The translations under genes and the position numbers were made by a program. Positions 61,163 through 64,000 of a stretch of 64,000 nt of DNA are shown one piece after another; within the stretch, counting starts at the first letter, position 1, and each line of letters opens with the position of its first letter. Source of the DNA: Yersinia enterocolitica subsp. enterocolitica (GTDB lineage: Bacteria; Pseudomonadota; Gammaproteobacteria; Enterobacterales; Enterobacteriaceae); the NCBI RefSeq assembly GCF_901472495.1, contig NZ_LR590469.1, positions 2,790,001 through 2,854,000 of the forward strand. Direction: 5' to 3'. Under the pieces are notes generated by a model. The model had not been told where the DNA came from and ran no database searches. It saw only the letters and a list, made by a program, of their open reading frames with translations.

Positions 61163-61924
61163 ATGAGCGACAATCAGCCGACCCAAGGTGACAAGATGAT
61201 GATTACGCTTGAAAACGTTAATAAGTGGTACGGGCAGTTCCACGTATTGAAAGATATCAATTTGCATGTACGCCCCGGCGAACGCATCGTGTTATGTGGC
61301 CCTTCTGGCTCGGGAAAATCCACCACTATCCGTTGCATTAACCACTTGGAGGAGCATCAGGAAGGGAAAATCATGGTGGATGGTATTGAGCTGAATGATG
61401 ATTTACGCAACATCGAGCGGGTACGCACCGAGGTTGGCATGGTGTTTCAACACTTCAATTTGTTTCCGCACTTAACCGTGATGCAAAACTGCACGCTGGC
61501 CCCGAGCTGGGTGCGTAAAATGCCGAAGAAAGAAGCGGATGAGCTGGCGATGCATTATCTGGAGCGCGTGCGCATTGCAGAGCATGCACATAAATTCCCC
61601 GGTCAGTTATCCGGCGGGCAGCAGCAGCGAGTAGCCATTGCCCGCTCTCTATGTATGAAACCCAAAATTATGCTGTTTGACGAGCCGACCTCGGCACTGG
61701 ATCCGGAAATGGTGAAAGAAGTGCTGGATACCATGATAAGTCTCGCACATGAGGGGATGACCATGCTGTGCGTCACCCATGAGATGGGTTTTGCTCGTAC
61801 CGTCGCTGATAGGGTTATTTTTATGGATCGCGGGGAGATTGTTGAGCAAGCGCCACCGGCTGAATTCTTCTCTAACCCGAAATCAGAACGCACCCAGGCG
61901 TTCCTGGCGCAGGTTATTCACTAA
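61163..61924 (+). CDS. aapP: Amino acid ABC transporter ATP-binding protein AapP
   Basis: A 253-residue ATPase of the polar amino acid family. Walker A is GPSGSGKST (46-54), the signature is LSGGQQQRVAIARSLC, and Walker B is IMLFDEPTSALDPEMV. ATG 61163 with GAGG 6 bases upstream is used; the frame opens 12 bases earlier at a TTG. It overlaps no other gene and is followed by an intrinsic terminator. Confidence 0.95.
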   Translation: MSDNQPTQGDKMMITLENVNKWYGQFHVLKDINLHVRPGERIVLCGPSGSGKSTTIRCINHLEEHQEGKIMVDGIELNDDLRNIERVRTEVGMVFQHFNLFPHLTVMQNCTLAPSWVRKMPKKEADELAMHYLERVRIAEHAHKFPGQLSGGQQQRVAIARSLCMKPKIMLFDEPTSALDPEMVKEVLDTMISLAHEGMTMLCVTHEMGFARTVADRVIFMDRGEIVEQAPPAEFFSNPKSERTQAFLAQVIH

Positions 61925-61961
61925 CTAATTCATTACTTTGGGAGTTTCATTGGGTACTTCT

Positions 61962-61987
61962 GGGTGAGGGCATCCTCACCCTTTTTT
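61962..61987 (+). terminator. Terminator of the aap operon
   Basis: GGGTGAGG (61962-61969) and CCTCACCC (61974-61981) with a 4-base loop and TTTTTTAT after. It may also stop the convergent CidB-like gene weakly. Confidence 0.9.
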
Positions 61988-61994
61988 ATCGCGA

Positions 61995-62684
61995 TTACCA
62001 CAGCAGATGCCCCATCAGCGGTGCGCCGATAACTGTAATAATACCGGCCAGCATCATCACCAGGCTGGATACCACGCCCTCCTGTTGCCCCATCTCATAC
62101 GCTTTAGCCGTGCCGGCTCCATGAGAAGAAGCCCCAAGTCCTGCGCCTTTTGCCAACCCACTGCGCACAGAAAGGCGTAGGAATAGCAAATCCCCTACCG
62201 CCATCCCGAATACCCCGGTAATCACCACAAACAGTGCCACTAAATCCGGTTGCCCACCCAGCTGTTTTGCCGCTTCCAATGCAAACGGTGTAGTAATAGA
62301 ACGCACCGCTAAACTGCGCTGCACCTCTTCCGATAGAGTTAATAACTTCGCCAGCCACACCGAGCTGACCACCGCCACGGTAATAGCGGTGATAACCCCC
62401 GCAGTCAGAGACAACCAGTGGCGGCGAATAATCGACAGATTCTCATAAACCGGCACCGCAAACGCGATGGTTGCGGGCCCTAATAGCCACAATAACCAAT
62501 GCGTCTCACCAATATAATCCTGATAAGAGATATGGGTGACCACCAGCAGCAGCACCAACACCATCGGCGTCAATACCAAGGGCATCAGCAATAATGAGCG
62601 GCGGCGGCGATAGAGTTTTTTATTGGCGAAATACAGTGCCAGCGTGGCAAGGAAACACGCAATACTGATAATAAAATCATTCAT
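61995..62684 (-). CDS. CidB/LrgB family membrane protein
   Basis: A 229-residue LrgB-type membrane protein with six or more helices. The conserved KSVTTPIA-like signature reads VRSITTPFALEAAKQLGGQP, and GLGASSHGAGTAKAYEMGQQ is the family segment. The pair with the CidA-like gene resembles the cidAB/lrgAB holin-like system and E. coli YohJK. ATG 62684 overlaps the partner's end. Its role (pyruvate or other metabolite transport, or cell-death control) is not settled. Confidence 0.87.
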   Translation of the reverse strand: MNDFIISIACFLATLALYFANKKLYRRRRSLLLMPLVLTPMVLVLLLVVTHISYQDYIGETHWLLWLLGPATIAFAVPVYENLSIIRRHWLSLTAGVITAITVAVVSSVWLAKLLTLSEEVQRSLAVRSITTPFALEAAKQLGGQPDLVALFVVITGVFGMAVGDLLFLRLSVRSGLAKGAGLGASSHGAGTAKAYEMGQQEGVVSSLVMMLAGIITVIGAPLMGHLLW

Positions 62685-63102
62685 GATGATTAGACTTGCG
62701 GCGTTGTAGCCACACCTCAAAACGGTAAACCCGGTCAACCACCAAACCCGTTGCCGCCAGGGTCAGTGAGGTACTGACCGCGATAACGGCAAAAATCTTC
62801 CAACCGTCCACCATGATCAACTGGGCATAATTCACCACCGCCACCACCGCAGGAACAAAGAACAACAGCATTTCAGCCAACAACCAACGTGAGCCAGCCT
62901 GAACCCAGCGCACCGGCAGAACCCGCAGCATAATCATAGCCAGCAGCAATAGCATGCCGACGATATTGGCGGGTAATGGTAGATGGAAAACGCTAACTAG
63001 TTGATCAGAAATAATAAATATCCCAGCATACAGTGCTACTTGAACCGGTACCTGTAAACGCGTGAGAACAGACGGCGCAAAACTGCGTAACGCCAACGAC
63101 AT
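62677..63102 (-). CDS. CidA/LrgA family holin-like protein
   Basis: A 141-residue membrane protein with four helices of the LrgA/CidA family: DQLVSVFHLPLPANIVGMLL and EMLLFFVPAVVAVVNYAQLI. It overlaps the CidB-like gene by eight bases. It is divergent from a LysR regulator, as with cidR-cidAB in other bacteria. Confidence 0.87.
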   Translation of the reverse strand: MSLALRSFAPSVLTRLQVPVQVALYAGIFIISDQLVSVFHLPLPANIVGMLLLLAMIMLRVLPVRWVQAGSRWLLAEMLLFFVPAVVAVVNYAQLIMVDGWKIFAVIAVSTSLTLAATGLVVDRVYRFEVWLQRRKSNHHE

Positions 63103-63230
63103 GAGAAACCCCGATGGGAAATTTTACCAGTGCTCAGTATAGGCCGCGGGCAACCTTGCGGAAAATGAATTAAAATCATTGGAATCATGCCTAAATGGCA
63201 TACTTTTCCGCTCCGCTCACAGGAAAAATA

Positions 63231-64000
63231 ATGGATATCCGAACACTGCGTTATTTCGTCGAAGTCGTGCGCCAGCAAAGCTTCACCCGAGCCGCGGAGA
63301 AATTGTTTGTCACTCAACCCACCATCAGCAAGATGCTGCGCAATCTGGAAAATGAGTTGGAGTGTAGTTTACTGACGCGTGAGGGGCGACGCCTGCATTT
63401 GACCGACAGCGGGCAGGCAGTTTATCAGCGCGGGCTGGTGATTCTCGACCAGTTTCAGCAGTTAGAAGCGGAGCTGGAAGACATCAGCTCATTAAAGAAA
63501 GGTAAGCTCCGTCTAGGCATTCCGCCGATGGTTGGCACGCAAATGGCGGTGCTTATCAGTGAATTTCGCCGCAGTTACCCCGGAGTAGAGCTGCAAATTG
63601 CTGAATTTGGCGGTTTAACTGTGCAACAGGCGGTGCTCTCCGGGGAATTAGATTTAGCCCTAACTGCCCTCCCCGCTGATGCCGATTTACCACTAACGTC
63701 ATTACCGCTGTTCAGTCATCCCTTGTGTGTGGTGGTGCCGCGCACCCCGTTTTGGCTTAATCGCACCACCCTCAGTATTCCTGAGTTAGCTGACCAACCC
63801 ATCCTGATTTATAACGAAGATTTTGCCCTCTATCGCCAGCTAATGGATGCTTTTGCTGCCGGGGGATTTACACCGCAAATCGCCGTGCGCAGCGGTCAGT
63901 GGGACTTTCTGGCCGCGATGGTGCAAGCCAATATTGGGATCGCCATTTTACCGGAACCTATCTGTCAGCGGCTGGATAAAAATGCACTGCTATGGCTACC
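63231..64000 (+). CDS. LysR-type regulator divergent from the CidAB-like genes (cut by window end)
   Basis: The first 256 codons of a LysR-family regulator. The winged helix is at residues 1-60 (MDIRTLRYFVEVVRQQSFTR, AAEKLFVTQPTISKMLRNLE), and the effector domain starts near 90. The frame is open to the last base. Divergence from the CidA/CidB-like pair suggests a CidR-like regulator of that operon. CidR responds to acetate in Gram-positives; the effector here is unknown. AGGAAAAATA precedes ATG 63231. Confidence 0.88.
   Translation, partial: MDIRTLRYFVEVVRQQSFTRAAEKLFVTQPTISKMLRNLENELECSLLTREGRRLHLTDSGQAVYQRGLVILDQFQQLEAELEDISSLKKGKLRLGIPPMVGTQMAVLISEFRRSYPGVELQIAEFGGLTVQQAVLSGELDLALTALPADADLPLTSLPLFSHPLCVVVPRTPFWLNRTTLSIPELADQPILIYNEDFALYRQLMDAFAAGGFTPQIAVRSGQWDFLAAMVQANIGIAILPEPICQRLDKNALLWL

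Overview
The window reads as a chromosomal segment of a Yersinia-like enterobacterium. The gene order tldD-nit-yhdP-rng-yhdE-mreDCB-csrD-acuI-msrPQ-aroQ-accBC-yhdT-panF-prmA-dusB-fis, with aaeXAB/aaeR beside it, is the enterobacterial backbone. The ERIC-type repeats and the lpxP, barnase/barstar and aap neighbours suggest Yersinia. I cannot assign a species by eye. Coding density is high. I see no tRNA, rRNA or CRISPR array.

Region by region: (1) 1-4.2 kb holds the 3'-truncated treR on the minus strand, then mgtA with a long leader containing a candidate MgtL-like peptide whose stop codon lies inside a hairpin arm. (2) 4.2-13.3 kb is a ten-gene leftward operon: stand-alone PRD protein, SFCGS glycine-rich protein, DUF4312, DUF4311 and DUF4310 proteins, amidohydrolase, DgaE-like PLP enzyme, DgaF-like aldolase, exported lactonase, and a PRD/EIIB/EIIA transcription regulator. 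It looks like a complete but poorly described uptake and catabolism system, probably for an amino-sugar acid or its lactone. (3) 13.3-19.4 kb holds a possible small RNA, rnk, cybC, pmbA, yjgA, barstar and barnase genes, and a GabD-like dehydrogenase. (4) 19.5-49 kb is mostly housekeeping: aromatic-acid efflux (aaeXAB with aaeR), the TldD/PmbA protease, YhdP, RNase G, Maf, MreBCD, CsrD, methionine-sulfoxide repair, biotin carboxylase, pantothenate uptake, PrmA, DusB-Fis and a diguanylate cyclase. (5) 49-54 kb holds a SlyB-like lipoprotein, two tandem cold-shock genes, a 1.3-kb IS4-type element inserted into the terminator of the second one, and a frameshifted DASS anion transporter behind an FNR-like site. 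(6) 54-64 kb holds lpxP, pqaA, the aapJQMP amino-acid ABC transporter, a CidA/CidB-like pair and a divergent LysR gene cut by the window end.

Mobile and repeat content: five ERIC-type elements were found. Two of them have a partial tandem structure (one ERIC plus a duplicated end) and finish directly at a start codon, where they supply the ribosome-binding site. Two other palindromic elements lie near barstar and lpxP. Two genes are broken by short-repeat slippage: the IS transposase in a (CT)n tract and the DASS transporter in an A6 tract.
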